Below the pieces are notes generated by a model that saw only the letters and a program-made list of their open reading frames with translations, was not told the origin of the DNA and made no database searches. 52,618 nucleotides of DNA from an uncultured Roseburia sp. (GTDB lineage: Bacteria; Bacillota; Clostridia; Lachnospirales; Lachnospiraceae). A program made the translations under genes and the position numbers. Below are positions 51,538 through 52,618 of the stretch, piece after piece. Within the stretch, counting starts at the first letter, position 1; the number at the start of each line of letters is the position of its first letter. The DNA is taken from the NCBI GenBank assembly GCA_910577925.1, contig CAJTOI010000023.1, positions 1 through 52,618 of the forward strand, written 5' to 3'.

Positions 51538-52443
51538 ATGAATCAGGAAAAGAAAGAAATCTTATTTTTGGAACCGGTGTGCACCCACAATATCTGGGGC
51601 GGCGCGAAGCTCCGCGAGGAATTTGGCTATGCGGCGGAGGGCGATGACATCGGGGAGTGCTGGGGGATCTCCGCCCATCCAAACGGTGACTGCAGCATAA
51701 GATGCGGCGCGTATGCCGGAATGAAACTGTCGGAGGTATGGGCGAAGCACCCGGAGCTGTTCGGAAATCTTCCCTGTGACAGATTTCCGCTCTTGACGAA
51801 AATCATCGATGCGAGAGAGGATTTAAGTATTCAGGTGCACCCGGATGACACCTATGCCGCAGCGCATGAGAACGGCTCTTTCGGCAAGACGGAGTGCTGG
51901 TATATTTTAGACGCCCCGGAAAACGGAACGCTTGTAGTCGGACATAACGCGCAGACAAAAGAGGAGCTGATATCTATGATCCGCGAGGGGAGATGGAGTG
52001 AGTTTATCCGTGAGATTCCCGTGAAAAAAGGGGATTTCATACAGATTGACCCGGGAACGGTTCATGCGATTAAGGGAGGACTTGTGCTTTTAGAGACGCA
52101 GCAGAACAGTGACATTACCTACCGCGTGTACGATTATGACAGAGAGCAGGACGGCAGGCAAAGAGAACTCCATGTGGACAAGAGCATCGATGTGATTACG
52201 GTTCCCGCGAGGTCTGCAAAAGAGAGCGTAACGTCGGCGTTTGGTCTTCCGAAAAACCGGATGAACAGACTGTATTCCTGTAAATACTATGATATTTTTA
52301 AATTGGAGGTAGACGAAAAAACGTCATTTGAGCAGAAGTATCCGTTTCTTCTGATGTCTGTCGTGGAGGGAGAAGGAACGATTGACGGCCGGTCGGTGAA
52401 AAAAGGGGATCATCTGATTGTGCCCTGCGGCTATGGGATGTAG
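51538..52443 (+). CDS. manA: Mannose-6-phosphate isomerase, apparently 3'-truncated
   Basis: A 301-residue type I cupin isomerase converting mannose-6-phosphate to fructose-6-phosphate. Zinc ligands are visible in LSIQVHPDD (Gln, His), FGKTECW (Glu) and DPGTVHAIKGG (His), and the ETQQNSDITYRVYDYDR motif is intact. The protein stops at GDHLIVPCGYGM, where short Firmicutes ManA proteins usually continue for about 10-15 residues as a final beta strand. A TnpV-like gene begins 51 nt later, so the end was probably replaced by an inserting element. Active-site parts are all present, so it may still work. Confidence 0.85.
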   Translation: MNQEKKEILFLEPVCTHNIWGGAKLREEFGYAAEGDDIGECWGISAHPNGDCSIRCGAYAGMKLSEVWAKHPELFGNLPCDRFPLLTKIIDAREDLSIQVHPDDTYAAAHENGSFGKTECWYILDAPENGTLVVGHNAQTKEELISMIREGRWSEFIREIPVKKGDFIQIDPGTVHAIKGGLVLLETQQNSDITYRVYDYDREQDGRQRELHVDKSIDVITVPARSAKESVTSAFGLPKNRMNRLYSCKYYDIFKLEVDEKTSFEQKYPFLLMSVVEGEGTIDGRSVKKGDHLIVPCGYGM

Positions 52444-52494
52444 GACGGATTTTGCGGACATTCAAAATAAAAAAGAAAGTGGAGGTAACAGACA

Positions 52495-52618
52495 ATGGCA
52501 AAGACGATTTTTGAGGAACTGGGTGGAAAATACGAACGACAGGGAGATTATCTAATACCGTGCATAGCTTTACCAGCCGAAGAAGAACAGCCGATAGGCA
52601 CATGGGGGCAACGGCATC
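52495..52618 (+). CDS. TnpV-like transposon protein (partial, runs off the window)
   Basis: The first 41 codons (MAKTIFEELGGKYERQGDYL, then an EEEQPIGTWGQRH motif) match my memory of TnpV, a small protein carried by conjugative transposons and integrated elements of Clostridia. A strong GGAGG precedes the ATG. It marks the left end of a mobile element whose remainder lies outside the window. Confidence 0.7.
   Translation, partial: MAKTIFEELGGKYERQGDYLIPCIALPAEEEQPIGTWGQRH

Overview
The window looks like a chromosomal stretch from a gut Clostridium-group bacterium, most likely Lachnospiraceae. The signs are Gram-positive-style Shine-Dalgarno sequences, a giant acyl-CoA dehydratase activase-type protein, a DUF4854-type lipoprotein, a truncated Rpn-family gene, an LplB/YtcP-type sugar transporter and a TnpV-like gene. 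This assignment is an inference from gene content; no rRNA or tRNA gene was seen.

Region 1 (about 1-6790) is an accessory island. Leftward lie a 924-residue stand-alone RNA polymerase of the double-psi beta-barrel (QDE-1/YonO) superfamily, a zinc-finger protein that apparently starts at a non-AUG codon, and a phage-like protein. Rightward lie a sigma-70-like factor and a DUF262 protein. The divergent promoter region carries two LexA/SOS-like palindromes 33 bp apart, one of them inside the -35/-10 spacer of the sigma promoter. This polymerase + sigma + DUF262 module under apparent SOS control is the best candidate here for an undescribed system.

Region 2 (about 6.7-19.5 kb) is ordinary chromosome: a DUF6512-like membrane protein, a LysR regulator, a MarR regulator followed by a polar amino-acid ABC transporter with a structured leader, a glycosyltransferase fused to a winged-helix-like tail, a repeat-rich lipoprotein, the 1416-residue activase and a rhomboid-like membrane protein.

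Region 3 (19.5-34 kb) is housekeeping: aroC and divergent aroA-tgt, a decayed Rpn-family gene, yajC, then leuB-ilvD-ilvB-serC-serA-DUF1015-mscS and cspA. The leuB leader holds three tiny overlapping ORFs rich in Leu/Val/Ile codons, two of them made by a 35-bp tandem duplication, which suggests attenuation by branched-chain amino acids.

Region 4 (34-52.4 kb) is a host N-glycan utilisation locus: LacI regulator, ROK sugar kinase, two permeases and a lipoprotein binding protein, GH130 phosphorylase, GH20-like hexosaminidase, a 749-residue predicted glycosidase I cannot place in a family, GH38 alpha-mannosidase, a surface GH85 endo-beta-N-acetylglucosaminidase with PKD and CBM32 modules, and mannose-6-phosphate isomerase. 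The likely flow is: GH85 cuts the chitobiose core outside the cell; the transporter imports the glycan; GH20 and GH38 trim it; GH130 phosphorolyses Man-beta-1,4-GlcNAc; kinase and isomerase feed glycolysis. A perfect 16-bp intrinsic terminator lies inside the operon between GH130 and GH20. The isomerase appears to have lost its last residues where a TnpV-bearing mobile element begins at the right edge.
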